Source of the DNA: an uncultured Desulfuromonadales bacterium
GTDB lineage: Bacteria > Desulfobacterota > Desulfuromonadia > Desulfuromonadales > Geopsychrobacteraceae
Assembly: GCA_947259715.1 (NCBI GenBank)
Contig: CAMYNR010000020.1
Location: forward strand, 1 to 48,728
Reading direction: 5' to 3'
DNA: 48,728 nt
The translations under genes and the position numbers were made by a program. The notes under the pieces are model-generated. The model was not told the DNA's origin. It worked only from the letters and a program-made list of their open reading frames with translations, and did no database searches. This document shows, piece by piece, positions 17,236-25,063 of the stretch (position 1 is its first letter; the number at the start of each line of letters is the position of its first letter).

Positions 17236-18644
17236 GGTTGTTCCTCAGGGAGTGGCGGCGCAAAGGGACCGCCTAGAGCCAGGTAGAGATTCAGGCGATT
17301 TTCCAAACGCTGACGCCTGGTTATCAGCAGGCTGCTTTCAGCGACAAAGGCGCGCCGCTGGGCTTCCAGCAGGGTGATGATGTCATCCAGCCCCTGACGG
17401 TAGCGATCTTCCGCCAGCAGCAGTGCCGCTGCCGATTCTTCGGTGGCCCAGCTCAGGGCGGCTTGCTGCTGTTTGAAATAAATTTCTGAGGCCAGGCTGG
17501 TTTCAACCTCACGAAAGGCCGTCAGAGCTGTCTCTGCGTAGCTGACCACCTGCTCGTCAAGCTGCGCCTCACTTAAATCCTGCTCAGCAGCACGGCGGCC
17601 ACCATCGAGCAGCGGCTGGACCAGAGATCCGGCCAGGCTCCAGACCAGGTTGTCCCAATCGAGCAGTTGGTGGAGCTTTTCGCTGGCGGTCCCGCCTGAG
17701 GCGGTGAGTCGAAAGATCGGCAAACGGTTTCTCTGCGCGGCATAAAAATTCTCCTGAGCGGCGGTCAGGCGCTGGGCCGCCGCCAGCAGATCAGGCCGCC
17801 GTTCCAGCAGCTGGGAGGGGAGGCCGGCAGGAACCTGGCGGGAAAGTTCCGGCAGGCGGGCGGTGCCTTGCAATCGGCCGGTGGGATAACGGCCGAGCAG
17901 AGTTTCCAGTTCCTTCTGGCGCTCGCTGTATTGGCGAAGGCGCAGATTCCGGTTGCTTTGCGCAGTGGCCAGGTTGCTGCGCGCCAGGCGCAGGTCAAGG
18001 GCACTGCTCAGGCCACTGCGGTATTGCTGTTCTATGACTTGCAAACTCTGCAGGTAGGAGTCTTCGGTGCGCTGGGCCAATTGCTGCTGCAGGGCCGCTT
18101 CATTCAATAAGAACCATTGCTGGGCGATGCCGGCTGCTAAAGACAGGCGGGCGGCCTGATAGTCGTTTTTGCTGGCAGCCAGTTCGGCAATTGCCGCCCG
18201 TTCACTGTGGGCAAGGCGGCGCCAGAGGTCGACTTCCCAGCTGAGCGCGCCTGCCAGGTTGAAGCTGTTGCTGGTCGTTTGGCCATTTGCGCTCAGCGTC
18301 TGGCGCCGGCTGGCGGAAAAATCGAGATCAAGCTCCGGCTGGCGCTGGGCGCCGGCAAGCTCAGCCCTGGCCTGAGCTGAGCGAATCCGTTCGGCGACCG
18401 CCTGCAGAGCAAAGTTGCGCTGCAGTGCTTCCTGCACCAGATTGGTCAGTTGAGGGTCGGCAAAGTCCTCAAGCCAGGCTGTTGGTGTGTGCTGGGTTGT
18501 CTGTTGGCCCTGAGCCCAGGAGTCCGGCTGCCGCGGAAGCTGCGCCTGGGGATCTATTGGCGGAGCAAAAGGCTGGCAGGCACTGAGGAGAAAGCCTGCG
18601 CAAAGAAGTTGCAAAAAAAAATAGCGAGATATATTTCTAATCAC
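17232..18644 (-). CDS. Outer-membrane efflux lipoprotein (TolC/NodT family)
   Basis: Outer-membrane channel of the tripartite RND pump. About 470 residues with a lipoprotein signal ending in GFLLSAC (lipobox Cys) and two OEP repeats rich in long amphipathic helices. The LQRNFALQAVAERIRSAQAR helix and a matching later repeat around AETALTAFREVETSL are characteristic. The start is taken as GTG at 18644 because AAAAGG lies about 6 nt upstream; a TTG at 18659 would put the ribosome site inside the gene. It is the first gene of the operon OMF-adaptor-pump. Confidence 0.88.
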   Translation of the reverse strand: MIRNISRYFFLQLLCAGFLLSACQPFAPPIDPQAQLPRQPDSWAQGQQTTQHTPTAWLEDFADPQLTNLVQEALQRNFALQAVAERIRSAQARAELAGAQRQPELDLDFSASRRQTLSANGQTTSNSFNLAGALSWEVDLWRRLAHSERAAIAELAASKNDYQAARLSLAAGIAQQWFLLNEAALQQQLAQRTEDSYLQSLQVIEQQYRSGLSSALDLRLARSNLATAQSNRNLRLRQYSERQKELETLLGRYPTGRLQGTARLPELSRQVPAGLPSQLLERRPDLLAAAQRLTAAQENFYAAQRNRLPIFRLTASGGTASEKLHQLLDWDNLVWSLAGSLVQPLLDGGRRAAEQDLSEAQLDEQVVSYAETALTAFREVETSLASEIYFKQQQAALSWATEESAAALLLAEDRYRQGLDDIITLLEAQRRAFVAESSLLITRRQRLENRLNLYLALGGPFAPPLPEEQP

Positions 18645-18685
18645 TGGTGGCCTTTTCAACGCGCGCTGAATCGCTTCATTTCAAT

Positions 18686-18714
18686 TCAATAGAACCTTGA
18701 ACTTCCTTTGTCAA
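18686..18714 (-). promoter_or_regulatory. Sigma-70 promoter of the RND operon
   Basis: On the minus strand TTGACA (18714-18709) and TATTGA (18691-18686) are spaced by 17 bp, about 40 bp ahead of the GTG start. A tandem 10-bp repeat lies just upstream of the -35. Confidence 0.6.
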
Positions 18715-18719
18715 AATAA

Positions 18720-18739
18720 TTTACCAAACTTTACCAAAC
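18720..18739. repeat. Tandem 10-bp direct repeat upstream of the RND promoter
   Basis: TTTACCAAAC occurs twice head-to-tail (18720-18729 and 18730-18739), one helical turn apart and 5 bp upstream of the RND -35 box. This is the spacing expected of a regulator binding the same DNA face twice. No TetR- or MarR-type regulator gene is adjacent. Confidence 0.55.
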
Positions 18740-18766
18740 CCTTCTCAGAGCTATCTTAGCCTTATC

Positions 18767-18789
18767 CCGCCGCCTTTCGCCAGCGGCGG
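18767..18789. repeat. GC-rich inverted repeat in the RND/ANTAR divergent region
   Basis: CCGCCGC (18767-18773) and GCGGCGG (18783-18789) are complementary with a 9-nt loop. It sits between the two divergent promoters and could insulate or regulate them. No T-tract is present. Confidence 0.4.
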
Positions 18790-18843
18790 AGCTGATGGTG
18801 GCATAAATTTAATAATAAAACTCCTCGACCAGATTCTTCCTTT

Positions 18844-18859
18844 CGGCATTGCTTATGCA
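18844..18859 (+). promoter_or_regulatory. Sigma-54-like promoter of the ANTAR response regulator gene
   Basis: CGGCATTGCTTATGCA keeps the invariant GG-N10-GC of RpoN promoters, with a weaker match elsewhere than the nifV site. Predicted transcription start is near 18870, leaving a short leader with AAGGAGG before the ATG at 18896. Confidence 0.5.
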
Positions 18860-18895
18860 ATTTATCCGGTTCGGAACCGTTCAAGGAGGAAAAAG

Positions 18896-19459
18896 ATGAA
18901 ATGTGCTCTGGTCGTTGACGAAGACGCAAGTTTGCGTCAGTTGATCGCTAAAACCCTTGTGGACTGTGGCTTTGATCGGGTGGTTGAAGCTGAATCCACG
19001 ACCCTGGGAGCCGCCCTGGCGACCTCGGAAAAGCCACTGTTAACCGTTCTGGACTTTTCCCTGAGCGGTGCAGAAGAGGTTGCCGCTGCTGAAAAAATTG
19101 GCAGTCTGACCACCGGGCCGGTTGTTTTGTTGGCAGCTGCTGGTGAAAGCGAATGTCTGGAAAAAGCTTGGGAGGTTGGCGTCAGTCAATTGCTGATGAA
19201 GCCTTTCGGCGAGGAACAGCTCAAGGTCACCATCGATACCGCCATCCATCAATTTGTTGAACTCTCGAGCCTGCAGCAGGAGGTTGATAAGCTGCGCGAA
19301 ACCCTCGATGCGCGGAAAAAAATCGATCGCGCCAAAGGGGTGCTGATGAAACAGGGCCTCACCGAGCCGGATGCTTATCGGCGGATGCAGAAACTGGCGA
19401 TGGACAAACGCAAAAGCCTCAAAGAGGTTGCTGATGCCATTTTGCTAATGGAAGATTAA
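18896..19459 (+). CDS. Response regulator with ANTAR RNA-binding output domain (GnfR/NasT-like)
   Basis: A 187-residue transcription antiterminator. Residues 1-120 are a receiver domain with acidic residues Asp8/Asp10, the phospho-acceptor in TVLDFS (Asp53) and the conserved Lys102 in MKPFG; the usual Thr/Ser switch position is Ala (VVLLAAAG). A coiled coil (122-140) leads to the ANTAR domain (137-185: KKIDRAKGVLMKQGLTEPDA then a helical bundle). ANTAR dimers bind pairs of hexaloop hairpins and prevent termination. In Geobacter an ANTAR regulator of this kind (GnfR) controls nif genes. The sigma-54-like promoter and the hexaloop leader of nifV at 7473-7555 suggest the same here. No partner kinase gene is adjacent. 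A strong terminator follows. Confidence 0.88.
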   Translation: MKCALVVDEDASLRQLIAKTLVDCGFDRVVEAESTTLGAALATSEKPLLTVLDFSLSGAEEVAAAEKIGSLTTGPVVLLAAAGESECLEKAWEVGVSQLLMKPFGEEQLKVTIDTAIHQFVELSSLQQEVDKLRETLDARKKIDRAKGVLMKQGLTEPDAYRRMQKLAMDKRKSLKEVADAILLMED

Positions 19460-19489
19460 CCCATTTAAGAGATTGGTATTTGTCCCACC

Positions 19490-19529
19490 AAAGCCCCTGC
19501 CGCTCAGCTGCAGGGGCTTTGACGTTTTT
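19490..19529 (+). terminator. Rho-independent terminator after the ANTAR regulator
   Basis: AAAGCCCCTGC (19490-19500) and GCAGGGGCTTT (19510-19520) form a perfect 11-bp stem, followed by GACGTTTTTC. It lies 30 nt after the stop codon and separates the gene from mgtE. Confidence 0.85.
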
Positions 19530-19643
19530 CTCTCCTTATTGATGAGGGTCTACAATCTAAATCAATTGCTAATCTGCTTTTATCATGGATAATACCCTGG
19601 TTAAGATCCTCTCCGCTTTGAATTCAACAAAGGGCTTTATGTG

Positions 19644-21008
19644 ATGGACAACACCCTGCTTGAAAAACCCTGGGATACCCTGGAAAGTCTGGTCAGCGCA
19701 GAAGATTGTGGGCAAATTGTCGATTTTCTTGATCAGCTCAGCCCCTCTGAAACGGCACGGGCTATTTCCCGGTTGGATCCAGATCAACAGGTTCAACTCT
19801 TCGGTCTTCTGGCCCCGGATGCTGCCGCGGAGGTCATCGAAGATATCTCTGAGGAGCAAGCAGCTGACCTGATTGAAGAGCTGCCACCTGAAAATGCTGC
19901 AGCCATTCTTGAAGAGCTTGACAGCGACCACGTCGTCGACCTGCTCGGCGAGATGCCTGATGGCAGCGCCACAGCCATTATCGAGCGCATGAAGCCGGAA
20001 GACGCCGAGGAGGCGCGGCAATTTCTGGAATACCCGGCGGAGACCGCCGGCGGCGTGATGGTCTCTGAGGTGCTCAGCTTTTCAGCCTCGATGACCATCC
20101 GCGAAGTGCTCGACGATCTGCAGAGAAATCGTGAGACCTATGCAGATTACCATGTGCAGTATCTCTACGTGGTCGATCAGCGGCAGCGGCTCTGCGGAGT
20201 CCTGCGGATGCATGATCTGCTGTTCCCCGAACACCAATTGCGCCTGGCCGAGGTGATGTTGAAAAATCCCCACCATGTCCTGGTCACCGCCGGACTGGAG
20301 GAGTTGGCAGATTTCTTTGCTGACTTCGATCTGTTTGGAGCCCCGGTCGTGGATGCCGAAGGCCGACTGCTGGGGGTTGTGCTCCCTGAAGCGGTGGAAG
20401 ATGCGCGGCGCAAGCGGTCGGTTAAAAATTACCTCGGCCTGTCGGGCATCATCGGCGGGGAAGAATTCCGTTCCATGCCCTTGCTGCTGCGTTCCGGACG
20501 GCGCTTATCCTGGCTGAGCCTGAATATTGTATTGAACATTATCGCCGCCAGCGTCATCGCGATTTATCAGGATACCCTGGCCGCAGCCATTACCCTGGCG
20601 GTGTTTTTGCCGATGGTCAGCGATATGAGCGGCTGCTCCGGCAATCAGGCGGTCGCGGTCAGTATGCGCGAGTTGTCCCTTGGCCTGGTCCGGCCGCAGG
20701 AATTGCTCCGCGTGCTCGGTAAAGAGGCCAGCCTCGGAGCCATCAACGGCATCGTCCTGGGCGGTCTGCTTGGCGGTGTCGCCCTGCTCTGGAAGGGGAA
20801 TCCCTATCTTGGTCTGGTGGTCGGTGGCGCGCTGGCTGCCAATACCCTGGTTGCCGTCTCCCTGGGCGGGCTGTTACCGCTGCTGCTAAAGCGTCTGAAA
20901 ATGGATCCGGCGCTGGTTTCCAGTCCCCTGCTTACAACGGTGACCGATATGTGCGGTTTCTTTTTTGTCCTCAGCTTTGCCAGCCAGGTGCTGCCAAAGC
21001 TCGGTTAA
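19644..21008 (+). CDS. mgtE: Magnesium transporter MgtE
   Basis: Inner-membrane Mg2+ channel gated by cytosolic Mg2+. The 454-residue protein has an N-terminal superhelical MgtE_N domain (about 30-130, with LLAPDAAAEVIEDISEEQAA repeats), two CBS motifs (about 135-255), a connecting helix, and a five-helix membrane domain (about 285-453). The pore region holds MVSDMSGCSGNQAVAVSMRE. The ATG at 19644 is used; a GTG one codon earlier is possible. No Mg2+ riboswitch (M-box or yybP) was recognised in the 115-nt region before it. The MscS-like gene follows 12 bp later. Confidence 0.92.
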   Translation: MDNTLLEKPWDTLESLVSAEDCGQIVDFLDQLSPSETARAISRLDPDQQVQLFGLLAPDAAAEVIEDISEEQAADLIEELPPENAAAILEELDSDHVVDLLGEMPDGSATAIIERMKPEDAEEARQFLEYPAETAGGVMVSEVLSFSASMTIREVLDDLQRNRETYADYHVQYLYVVDQRQRLCGVLRMHDLLFPEHQLRLAEVMLKNPHHVLVTAGLEELADFFADFDLFGAPVVDAEGRLLGVVLPEAVEDARRKRSVKNYLGLSGIIGGEEFRSMPLLLRSGRRLSWLSLNIVLNIIAASVIAIYQDTLAAAITLAVFLPMVSDMSGCSGNQAVAVSMRELSLGLVRPQELLRVLGKEASLGAINGIVLGGLLGGVALLWKGNPYLGLVVGGALAANTLVAVSLGGLLPLLLKRLKMDPALVSSPLLTTVTDMCGFFFVLSFASQVLPKLG

Positions 21009-21020
21009 AGGGGGCGGCAG

Positions 21021-21596
21021 ATGGATTGGCTGGCAAGGATGGAGATCATGGAAAAGATCAGTCTGCAGATACTGACCCAGACCGCTTTGACGATCCTGGC
21101 ATTACTGCTCTATTCAGGACTGCTGCGTGTCTCTCGCCGCCTTATCGTTGCCTACGGCAGTCAGCACAGCATCAGTGAGAAGAGAATTGTCTATACGAAA
21201 AAGTATTTCCGGATGGCGCTGTTTATTCTCCTGCTGTTGGCCATCACCCTGATCTGGGGCATCGATTTTCGCGGCATCCTGATTTTCGCTTCCTCCCTTT
21301 TTGCGGTGGTCGGAATCGGTCTGTTTGCCTCCTGGTCGGTGCTAAGCAGCGTCACCTCAAGCGTCATTATCTTTTTTCAGTTTCCTTACCGCATCGGTGA
21401 TCGCATCCACCTGATCGATGGAGAAGACAGTATTAATGGAACGATCACCGACATGACCCTGTTTTATATCCAGATCGAGACCCCCGGCGGGGAAGAGATT
21501 GCCTACCCGAATAATCTTGCCATTCAAAAGCCGATCGGCCGATTGCCTGCTGACAAGAGTCTCGCGTTGAACGAGGATGACCAACGGGAAGATTGA
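21021..21596 (+). CDS. Small MscS-family mechanosensitive channel
   Basis: A 191-residue membrane protein with three predicted TM helices (about 15-35, 63-83, 88-110). The third carries the pore-like helix, running into the MscS beta domain with SSVTSSVIIFFQFPYRIGDR and ETPGGEEIAYPNNLAIQKPI. It lacks the larger C-terminal cage of E. coli MscS and so is a minimal member. GGGGGCGG precedes the ATG. It lies 12 bp after mgtE, so the two are probably cotranscribed. Confidence 0.85.
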   Translation: MDWLARMEIMEKISLQILTQTALTILALLLYSGLLRVSRRLIVAYGSQHSISEKRIVYTKKYFRMALFILLLLAITLIWGIDFRGILIFASSLFAVVGIGLFASWSVLSSVTSSVIIFFQFPYRIGDRIHLIDGEDSINGTITDMTLFYIQIETPGGEEIAYPNNLAIQKPIGRLPADKSLALNEDDQRED

Positions 21597-21631
21597 TTTC
21601 CGGGCGGGTTTACTGCCGCGGAGCTTTCGCT

Positions 21632-21663
21632 TATCAGGGGAACTGCTATAATTTTTCCTGATA
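21632..21663 (+). promoter_or_regulatory. Extended -10 promoter within an inverted repeat, upstream of the OCD gene
   Basis: TGCTATAAT (21644-21652) is a perfect extended -10 element. It lies inside an inverted repeat, TATCAGG (21632-21638) and CCTGATA (21657-21663), so a protein bound there would block the promoter. The start codon is 36 bp downstream with AGGAGG before it. Confidence 0.55.
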
Positions 21664-21687
21664 GTTGATGCTGTCCAGGAGGCTGTC

Positions 21688-22782
21688 ATGACCTCAGTTA
21701 TCCCCAGTTACCGCCCGCCCGATTTTTCCGTCCCGCCTCTAAGCAATGCTCCTGTGGTGCAAACTGAAAGCGCCCCGCAAGACGGGGTCGTGCCGAAAAA
21801 CTACCATGGCACCTCCAATTATCCCGAATACGTGCATCTTGGCGCTGGTGAATGGCTGCTGGCGCCTGAGAGCCGTATGGATTCGGTGTTGGTGTTGAAG
21901 GGGAAGCAGCTCGATGTGGTCGAGGCGCGGCGGGTCAAGCAGGGCGACCATGTGGTGGTCGGGCGCACCGAGAATGGCGAAGAGGGAATCTACGTACACA
22001 CCAGCGGTTTTGAACCACCAGAAAGCGCGGCGGCGGACAAATTTGCTTTTCGCACCCGCGGCACGCGCGAAACCCCCTTTTCCCGCTCCTATGACGAACT
22101 GTACCAGGTCCTGCGCCATGATCGCGAGCATGGCCACATCTCCTGGGTGCTGGGGCCGGCGGTCGCTTTCGACAAAGACAGCCGTGATGCCATGCAGGGA
22201 CTGGTTGAGACCGGTTTTTGTCATTCGCTGCTGGCCGGGAACGCCCTGGCCACCCACGATCTGGAGGCGGCCTATTTTCGCACCGGCCTGGGGCAGGATA
22301 TCTATACCCAGCACCTTAAGCCGATGGGGCACTACAATCATCTGGATATCATTAACGAGATCCGCCGGGCCGGCTCAATCCGCCAGGCGATCGCGCAGTT
22401 GGGGCTGAAGGATGGCATCATCTATGCCTGTGAGAAATCTGGCATCCCCTATGTGCTGGCCGGTTCGATCCGCGATGATGGCCCCTTGCCGGAGGTGATC
22501 GCCGATGTCTACGCCGCCCAGGATGCCATGCGGGAGCATGCGCGAAAAGCGACCACGGTGATCGCCCTGGCCACTCAGCTGCATTCCATCGCGTTTGGCA
22601 ATATGGTGCCAAGCTATCATGTGCAGGCTGATGGCCAGGTGCGGCCAGTGTTTTTCTATATTGTCGATATGACTGAGTTCAGCGCTGACAAATTGGCCAA
22701 CCGCGGCTCGGCCCAGGCGGTCGCGATCCTGACCAATGCGCAAGACTTCATCGTCAACTTGTGGAACAATTTGCAGGGGTAG
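21688..22782 (+). CDS. LOR/SDH-domain (TIGR00300-type) ornithine cyclodeaminase-like protein
   Basis: A 364-residue protein of the TIGR00300/LOR-SDH group, whose catalytic domain in archaeal Ocd and in the C-terminal part of cyanobacterial AgrE/ArgZ converts ornithine to proline and ammonia with bound NAD. The core is well conserved: YHGTSNYPEYVHL near the N-terminus, HISWVLGPAVAF, LLAGNALATHDLEAAYF, INEIRRAGSIRQAI, GIPYVLAGSIRDDGPLPEVI and ATQLHSIAFGNMVPS. It appears to lack the roughly 100-residue N-terminal LOR domain of full-length relatives. Arginase follows 80 bp downstream, which supports an arginine-ornithine-proline route. Substrate assignment is inferred from family and context. Confidence 0.8.
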   Translation: MTSVIPSYRPPDFSVPPLSNAPVVQTESAPQDGVVPKNYHGTSNYPEYVHLGAGEWLLAPESRMDSVLVLKGKQLDVVEARRVKQGDHVVVGRTENGEEGIYVHTSGFEPPESAAADKFAFRTRGTRETPFSRSYDELYQVLRHDREHGHISWVLGPAVAFDKDSRDAMQGLVETGFCHSLLAGNALATHDLEAAYFRTGLGQDIYTQHLKPMGHYNHLDIINEIRRAGSIRQAIAQLGLKDGIIYACEKSGIPYVLAGSIRDDGPLPEVIADVYAAQDAMREHARKATTVIALATQLHSIAFGNMVPSYHVQADGQVRPVFFYIVDMTEFSADKLANRGSAQAVAILTNAQDFIVNLWNNLQG

Positions 22783-22798
22783 GAGGTTTAACTGAAGT

Positions 22799-22847
22799 GG
22801 CACCCCCCAGTGGGTGGCCGGGGGTGCCCCTACGACGGTTGATCGTA
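22799..22847. repeat. Hairpin pair between the OCD and arginase genes
   Basis: GGCACCCCC (22799-22807) and GGGGGTGCC (22820-22828) form a perfect 9-bp stem. CTACGA and TCGTAG immediately after form a second 6-bp stem. It looks like a palindromic intergenic repeat unit; it could also lower expression of the downstream gene. Confidence 0.5.
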
Positions 22848-22862
22848 GAGAAAGATCATCCT

Positions 22863-23756
22863 ATGCCGAACAAATCGATCCGCATCATCGGTGTTCCCAT
22901 CGACCTGGGGCAGGACCAGCGCGGGGTCGATATGGGACCGAGCGCAATTCGCTATGCCGGGCTTTCTGCGCGCTTGAAAGCCTTGGGTTATAAACTGCAT
23001 GATGCCGGAAATCTCTATGTTCCGGTGCGCGACTCATTGTTTGGCCCGGCGGGGGGCAATTTTCTGCCGTCAATCCAGCAGGTCTGCCAGTCCGCTTACA
23101 GCGCCGCCAACCAGGCGGTGCTCGATGGCGACCTCCCCCTGTTTCTCGGCGGCGACCATTCCCTGGCGATCGGCACCATTGGCGGCATAACCCATCGTGA
23201 ACCTGCCGGAGTGATCTGGATTGATGCCCATGGCGATGCCAACTCGCCACAGAGCAGCCCATCCGGCAATATTCACGGCATGCCGGTGGCGACGCTGCTC
23301 GGCGAGGGCTATCCGGAACTGGTCAACATCGGCCGTCCCGGCGCCAAGCTTGAAGGGCGCGATCTGGTGATGATCGGTATTCGGGACCTCGATTCCGGTG
23401 AGCGTAAGTGGCTTAAAAAGAGCGGCATCCGGGTCTACACTATGCGCGAACTGGATGAGCGGGGCATGAGCGCCATCATCCGTGAAGCGCTACAGATTCT
23501 GGAGCACCGCAGCCGCTTGCACCTGAGCCTGGATATGGACAGCCTGGATCCGAGTAATGCTCCCGGCGTTGGGACCCCATCCCCCGGCGGTCTGAGTTAC
23601 CGTGAAGCGCAGTTGCTGATGGAGATCGTCGCTGACAGCGGCAAACTCTGCTCGGCCGATATCGTCGAGATCAATCCGATTCTTGACCACGAAAATCACA
23701 CTGCGCGTATGGCGGTCGAGCTTGCTGCCTCCCTGTTTGGCAAAAGTATTCTTTAA
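22863..23756 (+). CDS. rocF: Arginase
   Basis: Hydrolyses arginine to ornithine and urea. The 297-residue protein has all Mn2+ ligand motifs of the ureohydrolase family: [20 protein letters not shown] and [19 protein letters not shown]. The [15 protein letters not shown] segment and the arginase-type N-terminus ([20 protein letters not shown]) favour arginase over agmatinase. ATG 22863 is used because the family N-terminus begins there; its ribosome site is weak. The last codons (ATT CTT TAA) form the left copy of an 8-bp direct repeat flanking the element at 23757-23918. Together with the upstream gene it could turn arginine into proline. Confidence 0.93.
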   Translation: MPNKSIRIIGVPIDLGQDQRGVDMGPSAIRYAGLSARLKALGYKLHDAGNLYVPVRDSLFGPAGGNFLPSIQQVCQSAYSAANQAVLDGDLPLFLGGDHSLAIGTIGGITHREPAGVIWIDAHGDANSPQSSPSGNIHGMPVATLLGEGYPELVNIGRPGAKLEGRDLVMIGIRDLDSGERKWLKKSGIRVYTMRELDERGMSAIIREALQILEHRSRLHLSLDMDSLDPSNAPGVGTPSPGGLSYREAQLLMEIVADSGKLCSADIVEINPILDHENHTARMAVELAASLFGKSIL

Positions 23757-23918
23757 TCTGGTTATTTATTTCGCTCAAGTAGAAGCGGTAAGGGGTTCGG
23801 AAATTCCATTGGAAGGGTGTCTGGTGCCTGGATGGCACCAGTCAAGCCCCATGGATGGGTTTATGCGGCCCTGGAAATGGAGTTTCCGAACGCAATTCGA
23901 GCGAAAGGGATAACCAGA
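23757..23918. mobile_element. MITE-like 162-bp element with 8-bp target duplication, family P long copy
   Basis: The ends are inverted: TCTGGTTAT(n3)TTTCGCTC on the left, the complement on the right. A second inverted pair lies further in (GTTCGGAAATTCCATT versus its complement with one mismatch), so the whole element can fold on itself. TTCTTTAA occurs directly on both sides (23749-23756 and 23919-23926), as expected of an 8-bp target-site duplication. The left copy contains the arginase stop codon. No ORF is present. The termini match the shorter repeats at 2831-2899 and 25064-25149. Confidence 0.75.
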
Positions 23919-23938
23919 TTCTTTAAATTGCTCGTGGC

Positions 23939-25034
23939 TTAATCTGTGGATACTGGCCGCAGTCTGAGGATCTTCCCGCTGTCGGTTGACAGGTACAGCC
24001 AGCCTTGCGGATCTTCGGCCAGCGCGCGAATCCGCTCGCCGAGGGATTCGAGCAGCCGTTCTTCAGCGACCGGCTGGCCTTCCTGGTTGAGGCTCACCCG
24101 GTTGAGGTGGGTCAACTTCAGCGCCCCGCTGAAGAGATCATCCCGCCAGCCGGGGAAGGCTTTACCGGAGTACAACAGCAGGCTGCCTGGAGCTATCGAC
24201 GGCACATAAACCTTGACCGGATCCATCATCCCCGCTTTGTGGGTCGCCTCGCCGACCATCATCGGGCCCCAGTATTCCTTGCCGTGGGAAACCACCGGCC
24301 AGCCGTAATTCTCGCCAGCCTTGATCAGGTTGATCTCATCGCCACCGCGCGGTCCGTGTTCAATGCTCCAGAGACGCTCTCTTTTGGCATCATAGGCCAG
24401 TCCCTGCGGATTGCGGTGGCCGAAGCTGTAGATCTCCGGCAAGGCGCCAGGCCTGTTCAAGAACGGGTTGTCGGCGGGCAGGCTGCCATCGAGATTGAGG
24501 CGCAGGATCGAGCCGGCGTGGGTTGTCAGATCCTGACCGTTGGGGCGCACCCCCCGGTCGCCAACGCTGAAAAAGAGGTGGCCCTGAACGTCAAAGACGA
24601 TACGGCTGCCGAAATGGCGGCCGGTGGCGGAGGCGGAACGGGCCTGCAAGTTTGGCCCTGGCCAGTGTGGTCACCACCCCTTCCGGTTGGTGTTTGCTGT
24701 AGCTGAAGTAGATCCAGCCCCCAGTTTGATAATCGGGCGGCAGGGCAACATCAAGCAGGCCGCCCTGTCCCTTGGCGGCGATCGTTGGCCCACCGGTCAG
24801 CGGTGTCAGTTGGCCGGTCTTGAGATCCAGGAGCTGAATGCGTCCCTGGCGTTCGGTGAGCAGTATCTTCTGCGGGCTGACAAAGGCCATCCCCCAGGGG
24901 ATGCCAAGGCCTTCCGTCACCAGCTCCACCTGAAAATCGCTGCCGGCGCTCTGGCCGCGCAGTAATGGTTCAGCAGCCAAAGGGGAGCTCAAGGCTAGGC
25001 AGAGACAGGTGAGAGAGAAAAGAAAAATACGCAT
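23939..25034 (-). pseudogene. PQQ-dependent sugar dehydrogenase (YliI/Gdh-B-like), frameshifted
   Basis: Periplasmic beta-propeller of the soluble aldose sugar dehydrogenase family. The N-terminal frame (start MRIFLFS at 25034, with GAGGAG before it) carries a signal peptide and runs ELVTEGLGIPWGMAF to VTTLARAKLAG. The sequence then shifts frame; the second frame resumes ARSASATGRHFGSRIVFD and continues through SFGHRNPQGLAYD, HGPRGGDEINLI and KAGENYGWP to the stop at 23939. About 13 family residues are missing at the junction (about 24640-24655). CTTGCAGGC can be read in both frames there, which suggests an out-of-frame loss of about 40 bp between short repeats, like nifE. A sequence error is the alternative. 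Confidence 0.85.
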
Positions 25035-25063
25035 GCTGTTCTCCTCGCGTCGATTCAAGAAAA

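Noticed and set aside
15128-17286. Long plus-strand open frames (each about 370 codons) over the RND pump and adaptor genes
   Set aside because: They lie antisense to strongly conserved genes and have no recognisable domains; they result from high GC and codon bias.
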